A DNA stretch of 36,071 bases from a bacterium (lineage in GTDB: Bacteria; Elusimicrobiota; Elusimicrobia; UBA1565; UBA9628): contig JAJXTZ010000005.1 of assembly GCA_021783355.1 (NCBI GenBank), positions 1 through 36,071 of the forward strand. The letters run 5' to 3'. Made by a program: the position numbers and the translations under genes. A model generated the notes under the pieces. That model was given only the letters and a program-made list of their open reading frames with translations, searched no databases and was not told where the DNA came from. Each line of letters begins with the position of its first letter. Within the stretch, counting starts at the first letter, position 1. This document shows, piece by piece, positions 15,308-23,496 of the stretch.

Positions 15308-15329
15308 CCAGAACCCTGATCTGTTCTGG
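15308..15329. repeat. Inverted repeat CCAGAAC-N8-GTTCTGG at the right island end
   Basis: Seven-base arms (15308-15314, 15323-15329) abut the right-hand direct repeat. A comparable short inverted repeat, GGTC-N6-GACC, lies at 12422-12435 by the left copy. These could be recombinase binding arms. Confidence 0.45.
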
Positions 15330-15344
15330 GGAGCCACTCTGACG
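15330..15344. repeat. Right 15-bp direct repeat (attR-like)
   Basis: An exact copy of the tRNA-Asn 3' end and its first downstream bases (12405-12419). Identity stops on both sides: G instead of C before it and A instead of C after it. Confidence 0.8.
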
Positions 15345-15346
15345 AG

Positions 15347-15382
15347 GACGCCTCCCGGCCGCGCGCCGGGAGGCGTCTTTTT
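15347..15382 (+). terminator. Intrinsic terminator, probably the original tRNA-Asn terminator
   Basis: Arms GACGCCTCCCGG (15347-15358) and CCGGGAGGCGTC (15366-15377) form a perfect 12-bp stem followed by TTTTT (15378-15382). It is the strongest intrinsic terminator in the window. On this strand nothing upstream needs it except tRNA-Asn, now 2.9 kb away. Confidence 0.88.
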
Positions 15383-15486
15383 CGTCCCGCCGTCATTTGC
15401 GATGTTAGGGCGTCGGCGGGGCCGTCAGCGGCTTCCTGGGCCGCCTGGCGCGGAAGCGCGCGCGCGAGGAGCCGGCCGGCGGCGCC

Positions 15487-15894
15487 CTATTTCCGGCCCG
15501 CCGCCGCGGTCTCCGCGGGCGGCGGCTTGCCGGCGGTGCCTTCGGGGAAATCCTGGTCGCCCTCCAGTCTCCGGTGGGACAGATACGCGGTCATGCCGCC
15601 CAGGAAGACCAGCGCGGCGGCCCAGCCGAAGGGGCCGCCCAACCCGGCGTAGACCACGTAGCTCATCCAGCCCAGGCCCGCGACGCCCGCCGCGGCGCCG
15701 CCGGCCTGGGCGGTCTTCAGGACGCGGACCTCGGAGGGGGAGACGCGGGGCGCGGTCACGGTGATGGTGGAAACGCTCAGGATCACTTCCGGCGCAGAGC
15801 CGGAGGCGGGCGCCGTCGAGGGGACCTCCGCCGCGGGAGCCGCGACGGCGTTCCACGCCAACGCCACGGCGATTAGGACGGCCAGGGGCTTCAT
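15487..15894 (-). CDS. Small membrane protein with signal peptide
   Basis: A 135-residue protein. ATG 15894 has a strong AGGAGG five bases upstream, so it is preferred over an in-frame extension. Residues 1-20 form a signal peptide or first helix (MKPLAVLIAVALAWNAVAAP). After a Pro/Ser/Val-rich stretch come hydrophobic segments at about 68-84 and 89-106, the second ending in SHRR. The C-terminal tail is Pro/Ala-rich. No family is recognised. It follows the M3 peptidase gene on the same strand after a 60-base gap holding a hairpin, so it may be transcribed separately. Confidence 0.65.
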   Translation of the reverse strand: MKPLAVLIAVALAWNAVAAPAAEVPSTAPASGSAPEVILSVSTITVTAPRVSPSEVRVLKTAQAGGAAAGVAGLGWMSYVVYAGLGGPFGWAAALVFLGGMTAYLSHRRLEGDQDFPEGTAGKPPPAETAAAGRK

Positions 15895-15933
15895 GGCGCC
15901 TCCTTCCGGAAGGATACGCCCGCATCGTTCCGA

Positions 15934-15951
15934 CCGCAAGGGTCCTTGCGG
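15934..15951. terminator. Perfect 18-bp palindrome after the peptidase gene
   Basis: CCGCAAGG (15934-15941) and CCTTGCGG (15944-15951) are exact complements around GT. It lies three bases beyond the M3 peptidase stop and before the next gene. There is no U-tract; it may be a processing or attenuation hairpin, or an operator. Confidence 0.4.
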
Positions 15952-15954
15952 GCC

Positions 15955-17646
15955 CTAGGACAGGGCGCGGAGCTCGGCCTTGATCTCGGCCAGCAGGGGG
16001 CGCAGCGCGCCCTCGTCCATCCCGAAGCGCCCCCCCGCGGCGCGCAAGAGCGCCGACAGGGGCCGGCTCCCGCCCAGGGACAGCGCGCGGCGGTAGGCCC
16101 GCAGGGCGCGCGCGTAGCCGCGGCGCGAGTCGCGCCAGACCTGAAGGGCGCCGATCTGCGCGATCCCGTACTCCAGGTAGTAGAACGGGAAGGAGAACGG
16201 ATGCTGCTGGCGCTGCCAGGAGCGGCCGCGCGCGCGCGGCAGGTCCGACCAGTCCTCGCGGCCGCCGAAGCGGCTCATCAGGCTTTCCCAGGCGGCCGCG
16301 CGGGCGCGGGCCGTGTGGCGCGGGTGCGCGTAGAGCCAATGCTGGAAACGGTCGACCGCGGCGACCCAGGGGAAGAGGCCCACGATCTTCTCCAGGTGCT
16401 CGCGCCGCGCGCGGCGCGCGTCGGCGGGGGAGTAGAACTCGTCGAGATAGCGCGAGCCCAGGAGCTCCATCGACATCGAGGCCACCTCGCGGAACTCGAT
16501 GCCCGGCAGGCGCGTGAAGGAGAGCTCCTTGCCCCGGTTGGACAGCGAGTGGAACGCGTGGCCCGACTCGTGGAGCAGCGTGATCAGGTCCCGGTGCAGG
16601 CCCGCCCCGTTCATGAAGATGAACGAGGTCTTGGAGACCGGCAGGTAGTAATGGAAGCCGCCCGGTCCCTTGCCAGGACGGCTCGCCAGGTCCAGGCCCT
16701 GCGCGCGGCGGATGGACTCGAATTGGGCGGACAGCGCCTTGTCCAGCCGCTTGAATATCCGCGAGACGCCCGCGACCAGGTCCTTCTCCCGGCGGTAGGG
16801 CTTGAGCTCCGGCGCGCCGGGCAGCGGCGCGGACAAGTCCCACGGGTTCAAGCGCGGGGTCCCGAGCGCGCGGCGGCGCTCTTCCTGGATGCGGCGCATC
16901 TCGGGCACGAAGAGCTTCTCGACGGCCGCCGCGAAGCGCTCGGAGTCCCGCGGGCCGTAGTCGAGCTTGCGGCGCGCCAAGGCGTTGAGGCGAGCGTAGC
17001 CGGCGGCGCCGAGGCCCGCGTTCCTCGCCATCTTCGAGCGCAGGCGGACCAAGCGGTCCATCAGCCGGTCGATGCGGGCCGCGTCCTTCAATCGCCTCGC
17101 CTCGATCGCGCGCCAAGCCTCCTCGCGCAGGGCCGCGTCGCGGCCCGCGAGCAGGACGCCGGCCTGGGCCAGCGTCAGGGACTTGCCGCGCACGCGCGCC
17201 GACATGCGCCCGATCGCCGCCTCGTAGGCGTTGACTAGGCGCGTCTCCTGGACGCCGAGCGGCACGTTCTCCGGCCGGAACGCCCGGACCTCGGCCCGCA
17301 GGCCGGCCAGGAACGGCCGCCAGTCCGGGCCCAGCGAACGGACGCGGGGGGAGGCCAGCAGGCGCTTCTTCAAACGGAAGTCGTACTCGCTGGATTTGGC
17401 CCCGGTGCCGGACACGAAGGCCATGTAGGCTTCTTCCGCGTGTGCGTCGGTGCGGTCCTGGCGGCTGCGGATCAAGCGCCGGCCGCTCTCCTCGGAGAGC
17501 GCGTCGTCCAGCGCGCTCCAGTCGGCCAGCCAGCGCCGGAAGGCCGCGGGCGAATCCAGAGGGCGCTCCAGCAGGTCCTCGTAGAGCGGGCGCACGCGCA
17601 CCCAGTCCGCCAGGTCCAGCTCTTTCGGGACGAAGGCCGGGCTCAC
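15955..17646 (-). CDS. M3-family oligopeptidase (oligoendopeptidase F-like)
   Basis: A 563-residue cytoplasmic zinc metallopeptidase without a signal peptide. HESGHAFH at 359-366 supplies two zinc-binding histidines and the catalytic glutamate; GIEFREVASMSMELL about 28 residues later supplies the third ligand, as in M3B enzymes. HPFSFPFYYLEYGIAQIGA near the C-terminus is another family hallmark of the substrate-binding tyrosine region. The GTG start at 17646 overlaps the stop of the ABC ATPase gene (GTGA) and lacks a strong ribosome site, implying translational coupling. Length is normal for the family. It most likely cleaves short peptides delivered by the transporter encoded directly upstream. 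Confidence 0.92.
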   Translation of the reverse strand: MSPAFVPKELDLADWVRVRPLYEDLLERPLDSPAAFRRWLADWSALDDALSEESGRRLIRSRQDRTDAHAEEAYMAFVSGTGAKSSEYDFRLKKRLLASPRVRSLGPDWRPFLAGLRAEVRAFRPENVPLGVQETRLVNAYEAAIGRMSARVRGKSLTLAQAGVLLAGRDAALREEAWRAIEARRLKDAARIDRLMDRLVRLRSKMARNAGLGAAGYARLNALARRKLDYGPRDSERFAAAVEKLFVPEMRRIQEERRRALGTPRLNPWDLSAPLPGAPELKPYRREKDLVAGVSRIFKRLDKALSAQFESIRRAQGLDLASRPGKGPGGFHYYLPVSKTSFIFMNGAGLHRDLITLLHESGHAFHSLSNRGKELSFTRLPGIEFREVASMSMELLGSRYLDEFYSPADARRARREHLEKIVGLFPWVAAVDRFQHWLYAHPRHTARARAAAWESLMSRFGGREDWSDLPRARGRSWQRQQHPFSFPFYYLEYGIAQIGALQVWRDSRRGYARALRAYRRALSLGGSRPLSALLRAAGGRFGMDEGALRPLLAEIKAELRALS

Positions 17647-18599
17647 AGCACGCACCGGTAAGAGCGGCCGGGGCCCGCCTCCTTGACCGGGGGCTCCGTG
17701 CCCGCGCATTCGGGCTTGGCGACGGGGCAGCGCGCGTGGAACGGGCAGCCGGCGGGCGGGTCGTAGAGGGTCGGCACGTCGCCCTGCAGGATCACGCGCT
17801 CGCTCGGCTTCTCGGGGTCGGGGACCGGGATCGCGGAGATCAGGGCTTTCGTGTACGGGTGCTTCGGGTCGTTGAAGACCTGCTCGGAGGGGCCCTCCTC
17901 GACGATGCGCCCGAAGTACATGACCGCAATCCGGTCGCAGACGTGGCGCACGACGCCCAGGTCGTGCGAGATGAACAGGTACGAATGCCCGAACTCCTTC
18001 TGGAGCTTGACCAGCAGGTTGATCACCTGCGCCTGGACCGAGACGTCGAGCGCCGAGACCGGCTCGTCACAGACGATGAACGACGGGTTCAGCGCGACCG
18101 CGCGCGCGATCGCGATGCGCTGGCGCTGGCCGCCGGAGAACTCGTGCGGGTAGCGATAGAGGACCGAGCCGGGCAGGCCGACCTTCTCGAGGAGCGCGGC
18201 GACCCTCTCCTCCTTCTCGGCCGGCTTCACCAGCCCGTACTCGAGCATGCCCTCGGCGACGAGGTCGAGCACCGTCATGCGCGGGTTCAAGGACGAGTAC
18301 GGGTCCTGGAAGACGATCTGCATGTCGCGGCGCAGCTCGTTGAAGCGCGCGTGCGGCAGGCGCGTCACGTCCCGGCCCTTGAAGACGATCGTCCCGTCGG
18401 TCGGCTCGATGAGGCGCAGGATCGAGCGGCCGGCCGTCGTCTTGCCGCAGCCGCTCTCGCCGACCAGGCCCAGCGTCTCGCCCTTCGCGAGCGTCAGGCT
18501 CACGCCGTCGACCGCCTTAAGGTGGCCGATCGTGCGTCCGAAGATCCCGCCGTGGACCGGGAAATGCTTCTTGAGGCCGCGGACCTCGAGCAGGTTCAC
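17643..18599 (-). CDS. Peptide ABC importer ATPase (OppF/DppF-like)
   Basis: A 318-residue nucleotide-binding subunit. Walker A is GESGCGKT, the ABC signature is FSGGQRQRIAIA, Walker B reads FIVCDEP followed by VSALD, and the switch histidine is in ISHDL. The C-terminal GCPFHARCPVAKPEC cluster is the Cys-rich tail of the oligopeptide/dipeptide class. The N-terminal HFPVHGG is typical of the OppF rather than the OppD member. GTG 18599 overlaps the previous stop. It pairs with the next ATPase to energise peptide uptake. Confidence 0.93.
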   Translation of the reverse strand: MNLLEVRGLKKHFPVHGGIFGRTIGHLKAVDGVSLTLAKGETLGLVGESGCGKTTAGRSILRLIEPTDGTIVFKGRDVTRLPHARFNELRRDMQIVFQDPYSSLNPRMTVLDLVAEGMLEYGLVKPAEKEERVAALLEKVGLPGSVLYRYPHEFSGGQRQRIAIARAVALNPSFIVCDEPVSALDVSVQAQVINLLVKLQKEFGHSYLFISHDLGVVRHVCDRIAVMYFGRIVEEGPSEQVFNDPKHPYTKALISAIPVPDPEKPSERVILQGDVPTLYDPPAGCPFHARCPVAKPECAGTEPPVKEAGPGRSYRCVL

Positions 18600-19579
18600 G
18601 GCGCCCCCCGGACCCAGCACGCGACCAGGTGCTCGTCGTCGACCGCCGAGAGCCTCGGGACCTCGCGGCGGCAGCGGTCCTCGGCCAGCGGGCAGCGCGG
18701 CGCGAAGCGGCAGCCGGGCGGGTAGTCCCGCGGCGACGGGACGTTGCCCGGGATTGAGTAGAGCTCCTCCTTGCCGCCGTGCAGGATCGGCAGGGAGGCG
18801 AGCAGCCCCTCGGTATACGGGTGGCGCGGCTTCTTGAACAGGGAGCGCGCCGGCGCGGTCTCGACGATCCGGCCCGTGTACATCACCGCGACGCGGTGCG
18901 CGGTTTCCGCGATGACGCCGAGGTCGTGCGTGATCATCAGCACCGCCATCCCCATCTCCTTCTGGAGCGAGCGGATCAGGTCCAGGATCTGCGCCTGGAT
19001 CGTCACGTCGAGCGCGGTCGTCGGCTCGTCGGCGATCAGCAGTTTCGGGCGGCACAGGAGCGCCATCGCGATCATCACGCGCTGGAGCATGCCGCCGGAG
19101 AGCTCGTGCGGATAGCGCTTCATGCAGTCGGCCGGCGACGGGATGCGCACGTGCCGCAGCATCTCCTCGACGCGCCGGTCGGCCTCCGCGCGCGGGAGGC
19201 TCTCATGGAGCTCCAGCACCTCGCGCAGCTGGCGTCCGATCGCGTAGACCGGGTTCAGGCTCGACATCGGCTCCTGGAAGATCACGCCGATGTCCCGGCC
19301 GCGGACCTTCCACATCTCCTCGACCGGGAGCCGGTCCAGGCGGCGGCCGCCGAAGACCACCTCGCCGCCGACGATGCGGCCCATCGGCTGCGGGATCAGG
19401 CGGACCAGGCTCATCGCGGTGACCGACTTGCCGCAGCCGCTCTCGCCGACCAGGCCCAGCGTCTCGCCCTTGCCGATCTCGAACGAGACGCCGTCGACGG
19501 CGGGGACCTCCCACTCCTCGGTGTAGAAGCGGGTCGCCAGCCCGTCGACCTTCAGCAGGGGGCCGTCGGACATGCTCAC
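18596..19579 (-). CDS. Peptide ABC importer ATPase (OppD/DppD-like)
   Basis: A nucleotide-binding subunit of 327 residues. Walker A GESGCGKS, signature [15 protein letters not shown], Walker [13 protein letters not shown] and ITHDL are intact, and LSGGMLQR is characteristic of the OppD member. The C-terminal [15 protein letters not shown] cluster follows. GTG 19579 overlaps the permease stop by four bases like its neighbours; ATG 19573 with GGAG five bases upstream is an equally good start that shortens the protein by two residues. It forms a heterodimer with the downstream ATPase. Confidence 0.93.
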   Translation of the reverse strand: MSMSDGPLLKVDGLATRFYTEEWEVPAVDGVSFEIGKGETLGLVGESGCGKSVTAMSLVRLIPQPMGRIVGGEVVFGGRRLDRLPVEEMWKVRGRDIGVIFQEPMSSLNPVYAIGRQLREVLELHESLPRAEADRRVEEMLRHVRIPSPADCMKRYPHELSGGMLQRVMIAMALLCRPKLLIADEPTTALDVTIQAQILDLIRSLQKEMGMAVLMITHDLGVIAETAHRVAVMYTGRIVETAPARSLFKKPRHPYTEGLLASLPILHGGKEELYSIPGNVPSPRDYPPGCRFAPRCPLAEDRCRREVPRLSAVDDEHLVACWVRGAP

Positions 19580-20616
19580 TCCATCCTCGAGAACTGCTTG
19601 GGGTCGAACGCCTCGCGCACCGCCTCGCCGACGAACGCGGTCAGCAGCAGCGTCACGAACAGCGCCAGGAACGGGAAGACCGACAGCCAGTAGCTCGACA
19701 GGTTGCCGAGGCCCTGGTGCATCAGCTCGCCCCAGCTCGGCGTCGGGGGGGGAAGGCCGAAGCCCAGGTAGTCGAGAGCCGAGATGCTGAAGATCGACGA
19801 GATCAGCATGAACGGCAGCATCGTGATGACCGGAGTCAGGGCGTTGGGCAGGATGTGGCGCCAGATGATCTTCATGCGCCCGATGCCCATCGCGCGCGCG
19901 GCCTCGACGAACTGGAAGTTGCGCAGCGTGTAGAACTCGCCGCGCACGTAGTACGACAGGCCGATCCAGTTGAAGACCGAGTAGATCAGCAGCAGGACCC
20001 AGAAGCCCTGGCCCAGGATCGAGCCGACCAGGATCACGACGAACAAGAACGGCAGCATCCCGAGGACCTCGACGAGGCGCTGGACGACCAGGTCGAACCC
20101 TCCGCCGATGAAGCCCTGCATCCCGCCGATCAGGACGCCGAAGAGGATGCCGACCGCGGTCAGGATCAGCGCGAAGCTCATCGACACCCGGAAACCGTAG
20201 ATCAGGCGCGTCAAGACGTCGCGGCCGCGGTCGTCGGTGCCCAGGGGGTTGCGCCAGGTCGGCGGTGTCGGCGGGTCGCCGGCCAGGCTCTCCAGCAGGG
20301 ACTCGTTCGGTCCGTACGGGATCGGGGGGAAGACCATCGTCCCACCGGCGGCGGCGAACGCGGGGTCCCGGGCGAGCTTCTTGTAGTCCGGCGCGGTGTT
20401 CAGCGTCCCGCCGAAGTCCTTCTGCGGATAGAACTCGACCACCGGGAAGTAGAAGCGCCCCTGGTAATGGACGAACAGCGGCTTGTCGTTGGCGATCAGC
20501 TCGGAGCCCAGCGACAGCGCGTAGAGGCCGGCCAGCAGCAGGAGCGCCCAGTAGCCGCGCTTGATGCTGCGGAAGCGCTTCAGCCGCTTGGCCGTCAGGG
20601 GGGAGAGGCGGATCAC
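19576..20616 (-). CDS. Peptide ABC importer permease (OppC/YejE-like)
   Basis: A 346-residue inner-membrane permease. One N-terminal helix (about 22-40) is followed by a long periplasmic stretch containing FPPIPYGPNE and NPLGTDDRGRDVLTRLIYGFR, the feature that marks the YejE subtype. Five further helices follow, with the EAA loop EAARAMGIGRMKIIWRHILPN contacting the ATPase. GTG 20616 overlaps the upstream stop (GTGA). It forms the channel together with the OppB-like subunit. Confidence 0.92.
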   Translation of the reverse strand: MIRLSPLTAKRLKRFRSIKRGYWALLLLAGLYALSLGSELIANDKPLFVHYQGRFYFPVVEFYPQKDFGGTLNTAPDYKKLARDPAFAAAGGTMVFPPIPYGPNESLLESLAGDPPTPPTWRNPLGTDDRGRDVLTRLIYGFRVSMSFALILTAVGILFGVLIGGMQGFIGGGFDLVVQRLVEVLGMLPFLFVVILVGSILGQGFWVLLLIYSVFNWIGLSYYVRGEFYTLRNFQFVEAARAMGIGRMKIIWRHILPNALTPVITMLPFMLISSIFSISALDYLGFGLPPPTPSWGELMHQGLGNLSSYWLSVFPFLALFVTLLLTAFVGEAVREAFDPKQFSRME

Positions 20617-21644
20617 TTGAAGTTGATGCGCGGGTCGATCAGCGTGTAGCAGAAGTCCGACAGGATGTTGCCGAGGAGCGCCAGCACGGCCTCGAAGATG
20701 ATCAGCCCCATCGCGACGTTGTAGTCGCGGTTGATGATCGAGTTGTAGCTGAGCAGGCCCATCCCGTCGATGTTGAACACGGTCTCGATCAGGATCGAGC
20801 CGGCGAACATCAGAGTGAGCACGCTGCCGAAGCCGGTGGCGATCGGGACCAGGGCGTTGCGCAGGGCGTGCTTGCGCACGGCCTCGTTGAACGGCACGCC
20901 CTTCGCGAGCGCGGTGCGCATGTAGTCCTTGCTCAGCTGCTCGAGGAGCGAGTTCTTCATCAGCAGGGTCAGGAAGGCGAACGAGCCGATCACGTAGCAG
21001 AGGAGCGGCAGGAACATGTGGCGCCCGTAGTCGAGGAGCTTGCCCATCATCGTCAGCGACTCGTGGTTGTCGGCCACCATCCCGGCGATCGGGAACCAGT
21101 TCAGGAACTGGCCGCCGCCGAACAGCACGATCAGCAGGATGCCGAGCGCGAACGACGGAATCGAATAGCCGGCGAAGACCAGGGAGCTCGACACGACATC
21201 GAAGGTGCTCCCATGCTTGAGGGCCTTCTTGATCCCCAGCGGGATGCAGATCAGGTAGGACAGGAAGAAAGAGGTCAGGCCGAAGGTCAGGGAGACGGGG
21301 AATTTCGAGACGATCACGTTCCAGACCGGCTCCTCGTAGAAGTACGACTCGCCGAAGTCCAGGTGGACGACCTTCTTCAGCCAGCGCCAGTAGCGGACCG
21401 TGATCGGCTGATCGAAGCCGTAGTAGGCCTTGATGCGCTCGATCTCCTCCTGGGTCATCTGCGCGCGCGCCGAGCCCGCCGCGACCCCCTCGGACCCGCC
21501 GCTGCCGCCCTTCAATCGCATCACCGCCTGCTCGACCGGGCCGCCGGGGACCACCTGCATGATGCCGAAGCAGACGACGCTGATGCCGAACAGCGTCGGC
21601 ACGATCAACAGCAGGCGGCGCAGGAAGTAGTGCTTGAGGTTCAC
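20613..21644 (-). CDS. Peptide ABC importer permease (OppB/YejB-like)
   Basis: A 343-residue permease. The N-terminus NLKHYFLRRLLLIVPTLFG is the usual OppB/YejB first helix. After an insert rich in Gly/Ser (GGSGGSEGVAAGSA) comes AYYGFDQPITVRYWRWL and five to six more helices, with ALAKGVPFNEAVRKHALRN as the ATPase-contacting loop. The GTG start at 21644 overlaps the binding-protein stop. Both permeases are YejB/YejE-like, but this operon has two separate ATPases rather than the fused YejF. Confidence 0.92.
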   Translation of the reverse strand: MNLKHYFLRRLLLIVPTLFGISVVCFGIMQVVPGGPVEQAVMRLKGGSGGSEGVAAGSARAQMTQEEIERIKAYYGFDQPITVRYWRWLKKVVHLDFGESYFYEEPVWNVIVSKFPVSLTFGLTSFFLSYLICIPLGIKKALKHGSTFDVVSSSLVFAGYSIPSFALGILLIVLFGGGQFLNWFPIAGMVADNHESLTMMGKLLDYGRHMFLPLLCYVIGSFAFLTLLMKNSLLEQLSKDYMRTALAKGVPFNEAVRKHALRNALVPIATGFGSVLTLMFAGSILIETVFNIDGMGLLSYNSIINRDYNVAMGLIIFEAVLALLGNILSDFCYTLIDPRINFK

Positions 21645-23374
21645 CGCAGGTGCACCGGGAAGCGCACCGCCGCGGGCTCGGCCGGCAGGGCCGTCCCCGC
21701 GGCCATCGCCTGCCGCAGGCGCGCGGCCTTCGCCGGATCGTACCACCAATACGAGACCGCCGACGACTCGTCGTCGTACTTGTCCAGGACGGTCTTCGGG
21801 TGGCCGAACTTGTTCCAGTACAGCAGCCGCACGTTGTCGATCGACCACAGCAGAGCGTACGAGTAGCTCTTGTAGAGGATCTTGTCGATGCGGCGATCGA
21901 TCGCGTCGCGGCGCGCGCGTTCGAAGATCGTGCGCTGGGCCGCGATGAGCTTGTCGACCTCGGGGTTCTTGTAGCCCGGATAATTGTCGCTGTTCGGCTC
22001 GTCGGCCCGCTTCGAGTACCAGGTGTCCTCGGGGTCCGGGAACTGCGACGGCTGCCACGAGGCCCAGGTCATGTCGTAGTCGAACTTCTCCATGTTCTTG
22101 AACCACGTCGACGACGACACCAGCTGGAGGTCCATCTTGATCCCCAGCGCCTTCAGGTCCTCCTGATAGGTCGTCAGGAACTTCTCTTCGGAGTCGTCGC
22201 GCATCAGGAAGGTGAACTCGAAGCGCTTGCCGTCCTTGACCAGCCAGCCGTCGCCGTCGGTCTTGTACCAGCCCGCCTCCTTCAGCAGCGCGCGGGCCTT
22301 GCTCGGGGAGTACGGGGTCAGCGGGTTCTTGATCGCGGCCCGGTCCGGGTAGGCGTTGGCGATGTAGCTGTTGAGCAGGAAATATTCGTTGTACATCAGC
22401 TTCTGGTTCATCAGGGGCCGGTTGATCAGCAGCGCCATCGCCTCGCGCACGCGCACGTCCTGGAACAGCGGCCGACGCATGTTCATCACGAAGCCCTGGA
22501 ACGAGGCCGGGCTCTCGTTGAAAATGCGCTGCTTGACGATCCAGTTCTTCTGGAACTTCTCGCCGCCCGTCTCGGTGTGCCAGCGCTTCGAGATGTAGAC
22601 CGGGAACAGGTCGATCTCGCCCTTCTTGAACAGCTCGAAGGCGGCCATCTGCTCCTGCAGCGTCTTGAACTTGATCGTGTCGAAGTTGTACATCCCGCGG
22701 TTGATCGGCTTGTCCGCGGCCCACCAGTCGGTCCGGCGCGCGAGGATCACGTCGCGGCCCTTGTTCATCTGCGCCAAGCGGTACGGGCCGGAGACGACGG
22801 GGAAATCGAAGTTGACCTTGTTGAAGTCCTGGCCCTGGAGGACGTGCTTCGGCAGGACGAAGAAGCCGGAGAAGAAGATGAAGTTCTCCCAGTGCACGGT
22901 CTTCGCGCGGAAGCGGATCTCGCGCGGGCCCAGGATCTCGGGTTTTTCGAAGCGCGACAGGCTCACGCGCGTGACCGAGGTCAAGTTCCGCGGGTCCATG
23001 ATCGTGTCATAGGTGAAGGCGACGTCCTCAGCCGTGATCGGCTGGCCGTCGCTCCAGCGCGCCTTCGGGTCGATCTTGAAGGTGAAGACCTTCTTGTCCT
23101 TCGAGATCGTCCACGACTCGGCGACGTCCGGGCTCGGCTCCAGGTTCGCCGGATGGAGCGCGATCAGCGGCTCGTACATCAGGCCGTAGACCAGGTTCGT
23201 GAACGTGTTGTTGTCGAGGTAGTAGTTGAAGGACTTCGGGAAGGCGCCGTAGTAGACGTTGATCGAGCCGCCCTTCAGGGCGTGCGGGTCGGCGATCGGG
23301 TTGCCGCGCGGCGCGGCCCCGAGGGTCAGGGCTGCGGCGGCGAGAACGGCGACGGCGCGGGCGAGCCTCTTCAT
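21641..23374 (-). CDS. Peptide-binding protein of the ABC importer (SBP family 5, YejA-like)
   Basis: A 577-residue periplasmic protein with a signal peptide (about 1-20, ending LGAAP). ATG 23374 is preceded by GGAGGA. Family 5 features include YEPLIALHP, VAESWTISKDKKVFTFKIDP, ARWSDGQPITAEDVAFT and the C-terminal WSIDNVRLLYWNKFGHP. Length and text are nearest to YejA-like binding proteins, which bring in oligopeptides and peptide antibiotics. It lacks a lipobox, so it is probably soluble in a periplasm, suggesting a two-membrane cell. It is the first gene of a six-gene peptide-use operon. Confidence 0.92.
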   Translation of the reverse strand: MKRLARAVAVLAAAALTLGAAPRGNPIADPHALKGGSINVYYGAFPKSFNYYLDNNTFTNLVYGLMYEPLIALHPANLEPSPDVAESWTISKDKKVFTFKIDPKARWSDGQPITAEDVAFTYDTIMDPRNLTSVTRVSLSRFEKPEILGPREIRFRAKTVHWENFIFFSGFFVLPKHVLQGQDFNKVNFDFPVVSGPYRLAQMNKGRDVILARRTDWWAADKPINRGMYNFDTIKFKTLQEQMAAFELFKKGEIDLFPVYISKRWHTETGGEKFQKNWIVKQRIFNESPASFQGFVMNMRRPLFQDVRVREAMALLINRPLMNQKLMYNEYFLLNSYIANAYPDRAAIKNPLTPYSPSKARALLKEAGWYKTDGDGWLVKDGKRFEFTFLMRDDSEEKFLTTYQEDLKALGIKMDLQLVSSSTWFKNMEKFDYDMTWASWQPSQFPDPEDTWYSKRADEPNSDNYPGYKNPEVDKLIAAQRTIFERARRDAIDRRIDKILYKSYSYALLWSIDNVRLLYWNKFGHPKTVLDKYDDESSAVSYWWYDPAKAARLRQAMAAGTALPAEPAAVRFPVHLR

Positions 23375-23409
23375 GCGTCCTCCAGTCCCGGGAGCCCCGG
23401 GCTCGGCAG

Positions 23410-23438
23410 ATTCTATATCAGTTCGAGTCCGCTGGGAA
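23410..23438 (-). promoter_or_regulatory. Candidate promoter of the peptide-import operon
   Basis: On the minus strand TTCCCA (23438-23433), a 17-base spacer and TAGAAT (23415-23410) give a leader of about 30 bases to ATG 23374. A GAGCC/GGCTC hairpin lies in the leader. Confidence 0.45.
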
Positions 23439-23484
23439 GGAGGTCGCGCGCCGCCCGCGGCACGCTTTCCCGCCGGGGTTTTGC

Positions 23485-23490
23485 TAGAAT
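23485..23490 (+). promoter_or_regulatory. -10 box TAGAAT next to a GTG start
   Basis: TAGAAT ends six bases before GTG 23497, so the transcript would begin at or within a base or two of the start codon. There is no ribosome site in between, consistent with leaderless expression. No clear -35 is visible. Confidence 0.35.
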
Positions 23491-23496
23491 CCGGTC

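Larger units (their letters stand above)
12405..15344. mobile_element. tRNA-Asn-associated restriction-modification island
   Basis: A 2.9-kb segment between two copies of a 15-bp repeat carries a restriction-modification pair on the minus strand. Its base composition is visibly richer in A/T than the flanking genes, with codons such as AAT, ATA and TTG being common, as expected for acquired DNA. Right after the right-hand repeat stands a strong terminator that has no gene of its own to end, but would follow tRNA-Asn directly if the segment were removed. No integrase or transposase is encoded inside, so it would need one in trans or has lost it. Confidence 0.75.
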
